Assembly (NCBI GenBank): GCA_029309925.1 | Contig: JARKND010000005.1 | Location: 434,001-498,000, forward strand | DNA: 64,000 nucleotides | Direction of reading: 5' to 3' | Source of the DNA: Fulvivirgaceae bacterium JP3-4 | GTDB lineage: Bacteria > Bacteroidota > Bacteroidia > Cytophagales > Cyclobacteriaceae | In this document: piece by piece, positions 7,744 through 15,927 of the stretch | Layout of the letters: every line of letters begins with the position of its first letter | Numbering within the stretch: the first letter of the stretch is position 1 | Notes under the pieces: model-generated | Seen by the model: only the letters and a program-made list of their open reading frames with translations | What the model was told of the DNA's origin: nothing | The model's database searches: none | Program-made: the position numbers and the translations under genes

Positions 7744-10119
7744 ATGCATGTTTCTACCCCCGGCAAAAACTTCCCCTTCAGGTCTGTCCTCAGCCTTAAG
7801 CTGCTGATTGATTACTGGGAACAGTCAATTCAGAATGGCGCAGTGCCTTCTTTTGTTAAAGGCCTCCTGGAGCAGCTCCAAAATGCCCCGGAACTGAGAA
7901 AACCGATTGAGGACGTTGCAGTGCTCGATAAACACCGGGACCTCGTCAATTTCCTGATGACTGCCGTAATCCCGACAGCGCAGAATGATATTGAGCTTTC
8001 TGCGGCCACTATTCCTTTCCAGTTTCAGTCGTTCTTTTCGACACGGGCGTTTGACAGGACATTATCCTTCGCCCAGATCGAAGAAAGCGCCAAGGTTAAC
8101 ATTCCCGGCCAGGATATACGCACGGGTAAAACGATCCACGCCTGCCTTCTCATCCTTCAGCAGTTTTATGGTGTAGAAATTAACTTCGACAAACCGATAT
8201 TGTTTACAATCCGCGATCAGAAAAGCGGACTGGACAAAGTATATAAGGTGGAGATTGGAAAACAGTTTACGGAGATTGTTTGTAAAAGCACTCCACGTCC
8301 GATCGATCCAAAGATCATCAAGTTTCTCACAGAGAAGGTTTACGACATCGACCTCTGGCTACAATACATCCGCCCGGAAGATTTCGAATTCCACGGCTTC
8401 ATGATCTTCAGGATGGTTGATGTTACGGAACAGGAGATGCTCTCTGCTATCAAATACGATCTGCTCGAAAAAAATGCGGTTACGAAACGCGAAAGCTTCG
8501 CCACCATCCAGCAGAAATTGAGATCAATCTTCGGCTTGCCAGCCATGCGTCTCGGTCTCGCCTACTTCGACAGCAATAACAATATTATCTTAAACACAGG
8601 TGATGATGAAGAGTGCTGGAAAAGTCTGATGGAAGATACGCAACCGGAAACAAGCTGCGACTTTCATGGCTCCGTGTACGAGCGCAGCTGGATGGAGAAG
8701 CGATACGTCACGATCGAAAACCTCGAAACCTATCCCTTCAAAAGCACCATTGAAGAACGACTCCTCAAAAACGGAATTAAAAATATTTTGCTTGCCCCGC
8801 TCATCGATGACGGTGAGACGATCGGTATGCTGGAACTTGCTACGGATACCCCTGGGTTGCTCAACGCGATCAGTGCAAATAAAGTGGAGAATGCACTGCC
8901 GATGTTTACAGCCGCGGTGAAACGCGTGAAGGAAGAGACCTCAACGGAAGTACGCGCCATTATACAGGAGGAGTGCACCAACATTCACCCCACCGTTCAA
9001 TGGAGATTTCTCGAAGCAGGAAACAATTTGCTCACAAAACGCAGGCGTGGCGAGAAGGCTGCGCTTGAAGAGATAAGTTTTAAAGATGTGTATCCTCTGT
9101 TCGGATTGGCCGATGTGCGCAACTCTTCAGTCGAGAGGACCTCAGCTATTCAGAAGGATCTCCAGCAGAACCTCAGACTGGCTAAGGACCTTCTGCAGAA
9201 AATCAACAGCCAGAAAAAACTTCCGTTGCTCGAGGAGGTGATTTTTAAAACGGAATCACAGCTGGCGAAAATCAATCTCGGTCTCGCTTCAGGTGACGAA
9301 AGTAATGTGCTCGAGTTTTTGAAACTGGAGATTAATCCGCTTGTCGATCATTTCGAAACTGAAAAAGAATTTGACAAATTGATCGCACGTTACAAGCATC
9401 ACCTCGATCCGGTGTTTGGTGTGGTTTACAAACGAAGAAAGGCTTTTGAAGAAAGTCTTGCGTTGATCAACCGAACCATCAGTAACCTGCTGGATGAAGC
9501 GCAGGTGTCCGCGCAGAAGATGTTTCCACATTACTTCGAAAAGTATCAGACTGATGGTATCGAATTTACATTATATGTTGGGAGCTCGCTGACAAAGGAC
9601 AGGAAGTTCGATGCATTCTATCTCAAAAATTTCCGCTTATGGCAGCTTCTGCTGATGACGGAGATCGACAAGCGTATCGATCAACTGAAGCCAAAGCTGA
9701 AGAATGAGCTGGACATTACGCAGTTGTTGCTTGTTCACGATCAGCCGCTCTCGATCCGTTTCCGCCCCGATGAGAAACAGTTTGACGTTGACGGTGCATA
9801 TGACATCCGGTATGAAATTGTGAAGAAGCGAATCGACAAGGCACGCATCAAGAATACAAATGAAAGGCTGACGCAGCCAGGAAAGATCGCCATCGTGTAT
9901 AACCAGATGAAAATGGAAGATGAGTATTCGCGTTATTTTGAATTCCTGCGTGCCAAAGGCTTAATTACTGGCAATGTCGAGTTTCTTGAACTCGAAGAGC
10001 TTCCTGGCGCAAACGGATTGAAGGCTATGCGCATTGAGATCGCGCAGCACAAGTCGTTGCCGCTGCTCTCAAAAGATGAGCTCTTGAAAAACATAGCGGA
10101 TGCAATGACCCTCCAGTAA
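7744..10119 (+). CDS. Large cytoplasmic protein with a GAF domain
   Basis: This 791-residue protein has no signal peptide or membrane segment. Residues roughly 240-400 read as a GAF-type sensory domain (KRESFATIQQKLRSIFGLPAMRL, then NILLAPLIDDGETIGMLELA). The flanking regions are long and helical (430-560 and 600-791), with no histidine-kinase, GGDEF or DNA-binding motif that I can see. It resembles large GAF-domain proteins of Cytophagales with no defined output, and may be a cytoplasmic sensor or scaffold. It is monocistronic in appearance; a terminator-like hairpin 60 bases downstream overlaps the next start codon. Confidence 0.7.
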   Translation: MHVSTPGKNFPFRSVLSLKLLIDYWEQSIQNGAVPSFVKGLLEQLQNAPELRKPIEDVAVLDKHRDLVNFLMTAVIPTAQNDIELSAATIPFQFQSFFSTRAFDRTLSFAQIEESAKVNIPGQDIRTGKTIHACLLILQQFYGVEINFDKPILFTIRDQKSGLDKVYKVEIGKQFTEIVCKSTPRPIDPKIIKFLTEKVYDIDLWLQYIRPEDFEFHGFMIFRMVDVTEQEMLSAIKYDLLEKNAVTKRESFATIQQKLRSIFGLPAMRLGLAYFDSNNNIILNTGDDEECWKSLMEDTQPETSCDFHGSVYERSWMEKRYVTIENLETYPFKSTIEERLLKNGIKNILLAPLIDDGETIGMLELATDTPGLLNAISANKVENALPMFTAAVKRVKEETSTEVRAIIQEECTNIHPTVQWRFLEAGNNLLTKRRRGEKAALEEISFKDVYPLFGLADVRNSSVERTSAIQKDLQQNLRLAKDLLQKINSQKKLPLLEEVIFKTESQLAKINLGLASGDESNVLEFLKLEINPLVDHFETEKEFDKLIARYKHHLDPVFGVVYKRRKAFEESLALINRTISNLLDEAQVSAQKMFPHYFEKYQTDGIEFTLYVGSSLTKDRKFDAFYLKNFRLWQLLLMTEIDKRIDQLKPKLKNELDITQLLLVHDQPLSIRFRPDEKQFDVDGAYDIRYEIVKKRIDKARIKNTNERLTQPGKIAIVYNQMKMEDEYSRYFEFLRAKGLITGNVEFLELEELPGANGLKAMRIEIAQHKSLPLLSKDELLKNIADAMTLQ

Positions 10120-10179
10120 GAAAACGCGCTTTCAAATTTTCGGCCACGATTTCGAATTCCCACAGGAAATCTTAACTTA

Positions 10180-10207
10180 AAGGATGCTAAAAGCCATCCT
10201 TTTTTTT
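10180..10207 (+). terminator. Terminator-like hairpin covering a start codon
   Basis: AAGGATG (10180-10186) pairs with CATCCTT (10195-10201) across an 8-base loop and is followed by eight T (10200-10207). It has the form of an intrinsic terminator for the GAF gene, but its left arm contains the ATG (10184) of the next gene. Read-through transcripts would carry their start codon inside the stem. Confidence 0.6.
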
Positions 10208-10777
10208 GTTGCTGCCATTTGCCTTCTGGCCTGCAAGGAAGTGACTTTCAAAGAGCCGCAGCCTAAGGGCAAAAAGAGCCTGAGCGCAGTGCCAAAAAAC
10301 TTGCAGGGCAAGTACCTCGTCCTTACGGAAGAAGGTGGTCCATCAAAAGATACGGTGGTTATTACAGCACGCGGCTATCGCTTTGGTTATTTCGATCCGG
10401 AAGAGCGCGCAGTCAAGAATGATGAATATGAAGAGGGCGTTTTGAGCGACTCAATGATTTTGAAATCGTACAAAGGATATTTTTTCCTCAACCTTAATGA
10501 AGATCCGGAGTGGCTTCTTCGTGTATTTCGCCAGGAAAAAAATGGCGACCTAGTTTACATGACGATGGAAGGCAAGGGTATGGATTTCAATGAGTACCTG
10601 GAAAAATTGGCGCGCGACATCCGGATCGACAGCATGACAAACGAAAAAGAAACGCTGTATCAGATCGACCCAGATGCAAACGAGCTCGTTGACCTGATCC
10701 GGAAAGGATATTTTTCAGAAACACGCCTGATAAAAGTTACCCCACCGAAGAATGCTCCTCGGGCGCAGTCTCAATAA
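10184..10777 (+). CDS. Lipoprotein of unknown function
   Basis: The protein has 197 residues with lipobox LLAC (Cys 16). The short hydrophobic signal starting exactly at ATG 10184 supports this start. The mature protein is hydrophilic, with a 'GKYLVLTEEGGPSKDTVVI' segment typical of small beta-sandwich lipoproteins, and no catalytic motifs. Its last 41 bases overlap the 3' end of the convergent PrsW-like gene. No family is recognised. Confidence 0.65.
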   Translation: MLKAILFFVAAICLLACKEVTFKEPQPKGKKSLSAVPKNLQGKYLVLTEEGGPSKDTVVITARGYRFGYFDPEERAVKNDEYEEGVLSDSMILKSYKGYFFLNLNEDPEWLLRVFRQEKNGDLVYMTMEGKGMDFNEYLEKLARDIRIDSMTNEKETLYQIDPDANELVDLIRKGYFSETRLIKVTPPKNAPRAQSQ

Positions 10778-11453
10778 AGGGTGATGCCTGCTGATGAAGC
10801 CTGATTGCTTTCCGGGAAAGAAATAATCCAACCACGAGCGATACAATAGCGCCCATCCATATGCCTGTCCACACACCTGTAGCATCGGCAATGAACCAAA
10901 AATAATCATAGGCGCCATGGAAGAAGGTGGCGCTTAGCAGGGCCAGCACAGTAAAATAAAAACGATTGGTTTTCCTGAATTTTCCAATGCCGAGGAAATA
11001 TCCCATTAGCACACCGAACGATGCATGCGCGGGTACGGCCGTGAACATTCGCAGCACACCGGTTTCAAAGCCATAGCTGTAAACGTACATCACATTTTCG
11101 AATGTAGCGAAGCCCATGCTCACCATTACCGCATACACAATACCATCAAAGGGTTCGTTAAAATTTCTGTTTGGGTAAAGAACGAAGCGCACAAAGATGA
11201 ATTTGCTGAACTCTTCAACGAGTGCTACTTTGAAAAAGGCATCATAGAATTTGTGAACAACATCTCCATCCTTCAGCGTGACCATCAGTTCGATCGGGAA
11301 ACTAATTCCCAGCGTGATGAAGATGCTGAATATCCCGTAGAGAAAACTCAGGAACAGAAGTGAAAAAGGCTCTCGCTCATGCTTGTCCTTCAGATAAATG
11401 TACAGCATGATGGCCAGGCCAGGCGCAAGAGCAATTCCTAAAAGTTCGAACAA
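10737..11453 (-). CDS. PrsW-family intramembrane metalloprotease
   Basis: This 238-residue polytopic membrane protein has about seven hydrophobic segments and the PrsW/CPBP (Rce1-like) motifs: EEFSK (Glu 80-81), FATFEN (Glu 119), HASFG (His 143) and HGAYD (His 179). Bacillus PrsW cleaves an anti-sigma factor in a stress response; the substrate here is unknown. The C-terminal tail is hydrophilic and overlaps the convergent lipoprotein gene by 41 bases. The thioredoxin-fold gene upstream on the same strand ends 18 bases before the start region, so they are likely co-transcribed. Confidence 0.85.
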   Translation of the reverse strand: MFELLGIALAPGLAIMLYIYLKDKHEREPFSLLFLSFLYGIFSIFITLGISFPIELMVTLKDGDVVHKFYDAFFKVALVEEFSKFIFVRFVLYPNRNFNEPFDGIVYAVMVSMGFATFENVMYVYSYGFETGVLRMFTAVPAHASFGVLMGYFLGIGKFRKTNRFYFTVLALLSATFFHGAYDYFWFIADATGVWTGIWMGAIVSLVVGLFLSRKAIRLHQQASPFIETAPEEHSSVG

Positions 11454-11471
11454 CAGCTATTGGGGTTAAGC

Positions 11472-12011
11472 TTATTCAATTTTTTCTTCAACGGCATCCA
11501 TCTTCTCTTCGGTGTACTTTCCTGATGTCGCGTGTACAATTTTTCCCTGTGGATCAAGTACAAAGAAATACGGGATATCACGTTTTTCAAAATCCAGTGC
11601 TTCTTTGTATGTCTTCAACTCACCTTTATAGAAAAGTACATACGGAAGTAACTGCGGATCGATATTCTTCAACGCTTTCTTTTTTGCCGTCCCGGTTGCT
11701 GCTGCATTTATCCCCGTGAACATCGGAACAAAATAAACATTCACATCGTACGTAAAACCCGCCAGCACGCCACTTGTTTTTTGAATGAATTTCTGGAACA
11801 CGGGCTGAAACCATGAATTCAATTCGTCTTCTGATTTTTTTGAATAGGCTAGTCCGATCAGTGTATATTTTCCAGCCACATCACCAGGGAGTTTTACTTT
11901 TTTATCCTCAACCGTTTCTGCTTCCATTGCGGGAAACATCTTTCCTACAACCTGTGCATCAGCAGCCCGGCAGATCAACAACAGAAAAACGACAGCAATC
12001 AAACGCTTCAT
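11472..12011 (-). CDS. Exported thioredoxin-fold protein without a CxxC
   Basis: The protein has 179 residues with a signal peptide (MKRLIAVVFLLLICRAADA). The mature region follows a peroxiredoxin/TlpA-like pattern: VVGKMFPAMEAETVEDKKV, then GKYTLIGLAYSKKS, and near the end IPYFFVLDPQGKIVHATSG with the cis-Pro-like IPY. The usual CxxC is replaced (AYSKKSED), so it is unlikely to be a thiol oxidoreductase. ATP10-like or peroxiredoxin-like proteins are possible relatives. It lies 18 bases upstream of the PrsW-like gene on the same strand. Confidence 0.7.
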   Translation of the reverse strand: MKRLIAVVFLLLICRAADAQVVGKMFPAMEAETVEDKKVKLPGDVAGKYTLIGLAYSKKSEDELNSWFQPVFQKFIQKTSGVLAGFTYDVNVYFVPMFTGINAAATGTAKKKALKNIDPQLLPYVLFYKGELKTYKEALDFEKRDIPYFFVLDPQGKIVHATSGKYTEEKMDAVEEKIE

Positions 12012-12146
12012 ACGGGAGAATTTAGATTAAGTTATAAAATGATTTTCGCTTTAAACGATAAATGAACGTCAAAAGCGTATTGGTCGCAATAATGGTTCCG
12101 GAATTTGCGCTGATGTGATGAATTTAAAGGTCCATTTAACGGTGAC

Positions 12147-12731
12147 TCATTCCTTCACCCATTGCGCAATTTCCTCAACGGGCTTTCGGTTTGCGCCTTT
12201 TGGATGTTCCTTCGGTGTACCAACATGAATGAAGCCAATAAATTTGTCTTCTGCTTCAAGACCAAACAAACCTTTTGCTTCTTCAAAATAGGTAATGCCG
12301 CCCGTGCTCAGATAACATCCCACACCGTATGCATGCGCTGTGAGATAGATATTCTGTATTGCGCAGAACACGGCACCGATTTCTTCAACCTCAGGAACAG
12401 ATCGCTTTGGATCGCGGACCATACATACTGCAATGACATGCGAGGACAAGAGCGGTTTCCTGAGCAGACTTTCAAATTTATCCTGACGAAAACTTCCATC
12501 GCGCGAAGTAACTTCCTTATACACCGCAGCCTGACGTTGCGCAAGCTGTTGAATTCCTTCCCCGGTAAAAACGATAAAACGCCAGGGCTGCGTCAGCTTG
12601 TGCGTTGGCGCCCAGGTGGCGTTCACAAGCATTTGCCTGACAACAGCGTCATCCACTTTCTCCCCGGTATAAAATTGAGGAAAGATTGATCTGCGTGTGG
12701 TTATTATTCTATCGAAGTCGGATGCGTTCAT
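12147..12731 (-). CDS. Nitroreductase family FMN-dependent oxidoreductase
   Basis: This 194-residue cytoplasmic protein begins with the nitroreductase signature (ITTRRSIFPQFYTGE), has WAPTHKLTQPWRFIVFTG around residues 40-57, and GAVFCAIQNIYLTAHAYGVGCYLSTGG, which forms the flavin and dimer interface. It resembles the short YdjA-type enzymes that reduce nitro compounds or quinones with NAD(P)H. It is monocistronic, divergent from the lipoprotein gene at 12796. Confidence 0.88.
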   Translation of the reverse strand: MNASDFDRIITTRRSIFPQFYTGEKVDDAVVRQMLVNATWAPTHKLTQPWRFIVFTGEGIQQLAQRQAAVYKEVTSRDGSFRQDKFESLLRKPLLSSHVIAVCMVRDPKRSVPEVEEIGAVFCAIQNIYLTAHAYGVGCYLSTGGITYFEEAKGLFGLEAEDKFIGFIHVGTPKEHPKGANRKPVEEIAQWVKE

Positions 12732-12740
12732 AGAAAATGT

Positions 12741-12748
12741 TAGATTTG
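12741..12748 (+). promoter_or_regulatory. Candidate -7 promoter element
   Basis: TAGATTTG fits TAnnTTTG, lies in the divergent gap after the nitroreductase start and would give a leader of about 40 bases before the ATG at 12796. No convincing -33 box was seen. Confidence 0.35.
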
Positions 12749-12795
12749 AATACAGAGCTAAAATTAATATTGTAAACCTTAAATCCTCTCTCAGT

Positions 12796-13485
12796 ATGAA
12801 AAAGCTCCGTGTTGTTATTTTTTTTCTGTTGTCAACGCTGATGGCCGCATGCGGGTTCTACAATCCGAACCTGCGAAATTCTCCCATGTTGACAAAAGCG
12901 GGTGAAGTTCAAGCGAATGCGCAGTTGGGCCGTGGTGTCGAGGCGCAGGCTGCAGTTGCGGTCACCAATCACATCGGCATCATCTCTAATTTTATGTATC
13001 AAAGAAACGGCAGCCTCGACAATGATTTCGAGAACCGAAAGTTCTTTGAAGGCGGCATCGGATATTTCAAGAACAGCGGTATACACATCTTCGAAGCCTT
13101 TGCTGGCTACGGACATGGTGACGTTGAGCTGCTGAATCATTCCAATCACTCCAATGGCGAACGGTATTCCCAGACAGGAAAGTTTAATCGCTTCTTTATC
13201 CAGCCAGCGATCGGTTATCGCAGCAAGGTCTATAATGTAACATTCGCCCCACGGCTTTCTTATGTCAGGATCTCAGACTACACCAGCACATCAGCAAGTC
13301 ATCAGCATTCAGCGCAAGGTTTGTACTTCGAGCCTGCGTGTGTGAACCGCATACAGCTTCATCACAACGTCTATTTAACGTTCCAGACCGGTATTGCAAT
13401 TCCGATAGACCGCGGTGCAAATGAGGTTCCGATTTTGCAAATGGGTGGAGGAGTCGGTTTCAGAATGAATGCGTTGAAGCAATAG
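12796..13485 (+). CDS. Outer-membrane-like lipoprotein, first of a paralogous pair
   Basis: The protein has 229 residues from ATG 12796, chosen because it starts the lipoprotein signal with lipobox MAAC (Cys 19); the open frame runs 33 codons further upstream without a plausible start. The mature sequence begins NPNLRNSPMLTKAGEVQANA and continues as alternating amphipathic strands ending in VGFRMNALKQ, which suggests a small beta-barrel or surface lipoprotein. The gene immediately downstream encodes a clear paralogue. The function is unknown. Confidence 0.75.
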   Translation: MKKLRVVIFFLLSTLMAACGFYNPNLRNSPMLTKAGEVQANAQLGRGVEAQAAVAVTNHIGIISNFMYQRNGSLDNDFENRKFFEGGIGYFKNSGIHIFEAFAGYGHGDVELLNHSNHSNGERYSQTGKFNRFFIQPAIGYRSKVYNVTFAPRLSYVRISDYTSTSASHQHSAQGLYFEPACVNRIQLHHNVYLTFQTGIAIPIDRGANEVPILQMGGGVGFRMNALKQ

Positions 13486-13540
13486 ACCACAACATCTCAT
13501 CTTCGTTTTTGTATTAACTTTATCTGAGAAACCAGCCTCC

Positions 13541-14251
13541 ATGAAAAAATTTCTCGTTATTCTTTTGCTGGCGACATCGTGCGCGCCAACCTATATTCCA
13601 AATATCCGCAATTCACCGATGTTTACACAGAAGGGTGAAGTGCAGCTGAACTTTCAGGTGGGGAACGGATTAAATGGCCAGGGTGCCTGGGCAATCTCGG
13701 AAAATTTTGGAGTGATCGGCAGCTACTCGTATCTCAAGCGAAATTCTAGTGATCAGAACAGTATTGATTATCGCAAGCATACATTTGCCGAGGGCGGCTT
13801 TGGCTATTTTAAGAATACCGAGAGTATGTTCTACGAATTTTTTGCGGGCTACGGAGAGGGTACGGGTTTTAGTGACGATGCATTGGCCTTTCTAGGATCT
13901 ACAAACAACACGGCAGCCGGAAATTATAAACGCTATTTCTTCCAGCCTGCCTTCGGCCTGAATAAAAAGACAATGTTTGTATCGTTCGTCCCAAGATTTT
14001 CGCTGGTGGATTTCACCGAGTTTGCAACCGGAGGTGTGCGCTATGTGGTCGATGAGGATCCATCGCTCTTCTTCGAGCCGGCAGTGATTGGCCGCGTAAA
14101 CTTCGACCAGAATTTTTACTTCACTTTCCAGGGCGGCTTTTCACTTCCTGTTACTACGGATCCTTTTTTCGAGCATCGTGTGTTCCACCTGTCGTCAGGG
14201 ATCGGAGTAAGGTTTGGCGGCACCCCTAAATCCCCTAAAGGGGACTTTTAG
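13541..14251 (+). CDS. Outer-membrane-like lipoprotein, second paralogue, with repeat-derived C-terminus
   Basis: The protein has 236 residues and a lipobox ATSC (Cys 14). The mature start (IPNIRNSPMFTQKGEVQLNF) and the strand pattern match the upstream protein closely. The paralogue ends at 'GFRMNALKQ', whereas this one ends 'GVRFGGTPKSPKGDF': the last nine residues and stop codon are encoded by a copy of the dispersed CCCCTAAATCCCCTAAAGGGG repeat that has replaced the native 3' end. The effect on the last beta-strand is unknown. Confidence 0.75.
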   Translation: MKKFLVILLLATSCAPTYIPNIRNSPMFTQKGEVQLNFQVGNGLNGQGAWAISENFGVIGSYSYLKRNSSDQNSIDYRKHTFAEGGFGYFKNTESMFYEFFAGYGEGTGFSDDALAFLGSTNNTAAGNYKRYFFQPAFGLNKKTMFVSFVPRFSLVDFTEFATGGVRYVVDEDPSLFFEPAVIGRVNFDQNFYFTFQGGFSLPVTTDPFFEHRVFHLSSGIGVRFGGTPKSPKGDF

Positions 14252-14558
14252 GTACTTACAAAATTTTTTCGGAGGCCAGCGCGCCTGCGCTCTGTCAAAT
14301 GTGGTGAGACTATAAGAAAGAATTTCCTTTGCATCCCATCGGGATGCCATGTTGGTAGCCGCGGGTGTCAACCCGCGGTGAAGTTGATACGTTACCCCTA
14401 AATCCCCTAAAGGGGACTTTAAGGATCTACAGAATTTTTTCGGAGGCTAGCGGGTGTGCGATCAAATGTGTCAGGCGAAGGATCACTTGCCTTTGCATCC
14501 CATCGGGATGCCATGTTGGTAGCCGCGGGTGTAGCCCGCGGTCAAAGTTGATAGCGTT
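14223..14558. repeat. Two tandem imperfect copies of a ~170 bp composite repeat
   Basis: Unit 1 (14223-14394) and unit 2 (14395-14558) share the same order of parts: CCCCTAAATCCCCTAAAGGGG, then AATTTTTTCGGAGGC, then GCATCCCATCGGGATGC, then a CCGCGGGT/ACCCGCGG hairpin and AGTTGATA. Each unit holds three palindromes, so the transcript would fold strongly. The first unit supplies the end of the lipoprotein gene. The rest of the 14252-14704 gap shows only an AAATTTCAAAATTT-type AT-rich stretch before the convergent amidohydrolase gene; I see no gene in it. Confidence 0.85.
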
Positions 14559-14704
14559 ATTGTGCCGACTGCGCAACGACTATGAAATGCTCACGAATCC
14601 GGCACAACCACCGCCAAACGTTTTCCAGGCAAGACATGCCGTCCTAACATTTGAAATTCAACACCGAACGTTCTTTCAACCTCGAAATTTCAAAATTTAA
14701 AATT

Positions 14705-15808
14705 TTACTTCGGAAACTGCGAAGCATCGATGTTCGGAATCACCTTCAACGCATTCTTGTAATAGATTTTCTTCAAAATATCATCGGGAAGATCCAGACC
14801 GTACATCCGCCAGAACGCATGATACTTTTTGTGATAGGGGAAATATTCATCCGCGGTTTCAAGAACCCTGAAATACGTTTCGTATTCTTCCGGTACCCAG
14901 CTGTCTTTGCCGAACATCACACGATCCTGATATTTGGTTAGAAATGCTTTCGCAGCACGCGGTTGTCGGCCGAGCTCCGCGATGACTGCTCCGATCTCTG
15001 TGTACATGTTCGGAAACTGGTCCATTAGCTGAGCCAGCTTTTTAAGATCGCTTCCAAACCATCCCAAATGGGCATTGATAAATTTTGTTTTGGGATGCTT
15101 CTTAAAAATGTTGTGCTGTTCGGCAATGATCGTTTCCCACGATACCGGGTCATTGTCATGGCGTCTGCCGGGATGAAGTTTCAGTTCGAGCCACCGTTCA
15201 TTGTTCTTGTCAATCGGTTGCCAGAATTGTTTAGGGTCGGCTGCGTGTATCAGCACCGGAATTCCAAGCTCGCCACATTTCGCCCAGATCGGATCGATGC
15301 GCGGGTCGTCAATACGGATCCTGTTTCCCTTGCTGTCTTTGCTGAACATGCCGAGGCTCTTATAGATCTTCAGGCCGTTTGCCCCCTTCTTTACATCCTC
15401 TTCGAGTTGTTTCACCATTCGGCTTTGCCATTCGGCATCGTCTATTCCTCCGAAGTCCACATTCGTAAAAACAATGAAGCGTTTTGGATTGGTCTTCTTC
15501 ACGTTCTCAAGTGACTTGTCGAGGTGTTCGGTGCTTCCCCGTCCTCGGCCACTGAGGTTAACCATCACCTGCATGTTGAGTTCGTCCATTTTTTTTGCAA
15601 GCTCATTGAGATCCTGCGTGGGCATGCCGAACTGGTGGTTGTGGACATCGATGAAGGGAAATTTCGCGCGGGTGATGCGATGCTCCGGCACGACCAGCGT
15701 TGATGGAGGATCATACTCTTCGAAGTCCATTTTCATATCGAGCGGAACTTCCTGGGCGAAGGCTGAACCGATCATGAGCGAAAGGATTGCCGTGGAGAAA
15801 AAGCGCAT
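14705..15808 (-). CDS. Exported amidohydrolase (TIM-barrel metal-dependent hydrolase)
   Basis: The protein has 367 residues with a signal peptide (MRFFSTAILSLMIGSAFA). It has the amidohydrolase-2 pattern: FIDVHNHQ (first metal histidines), GLKIYKSLG, VLIHAADP, KFINAHLGW and a late aspartate in VMFGKDSW. The family includes ACMSD-like decarboxylases and lactonases; the substrate here cannot be told. Periplasmic export is unusual for the family but common in Bacteroidota. It is a single gene. Confidence 0.85.
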   Translation of the reverse strand: MRFFSTAILSLMIGSAFAQEVPLDMKMDFEEYDPPSTLVVPEHRITRAKFPFIDVHNHQFGMPTQDLNELAKKMDELNMQVMVNLSGRGRGSTEHLDKSLENVKKTNPKRFIVFTNVDFGGIDDAEWQSRMVKQLEEDVKKGANGLKIYKSLGMFSKDSKGNRIRIDDPRIDPIWAKCGELGIPVLIHAADPKQFWQPIDKNNERWLELKLHPGRRHDNDPVSWETIIAEQHNIFKKHPKTKFINAHLGWFGSDLKKLAQLMDQFPNMYTEIGAVIAELGRQPRAAKAFLTKYQDRVMFGKDSWVPEEYETYFRVLETADEYFPYHKKYHAFWRMYGLDLPDDILKKIYYKNALKVIPNIDASQFPK

Positions 15809-15912
15809 AGTTATAATTTAATTTCCCAAGATACGCGGAATCACAACAGTTCGTTAAAAATTCTGTCGGGCGGATTAAACCGTGTATCAGTGAATAAAAG
15901 CCGAATAATTTC

Positions 15913-15920
15913 TAACTTTG
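15913..15920 (+). promoter_or_regulatory. Candidate -7 promoter element at a possibly leaderless gene
   Basis: TAACTTTG fits TAnnTTTG and ends 7 bases before the ATG at 15928. Transcription would begin at or next to that ATG, so either the mRNA is leaderless or translation starts at the second ATG (15934). No -33 box was evident. Confidence 0.35.
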
Positions 15921-15927
15921 AAAACGT

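Noticed and set aside
14365-14700. 111-codon frame downstream of the second lipoprotein
   Set aside because: It translates repeat modules only and has no start signal or family resemblance.
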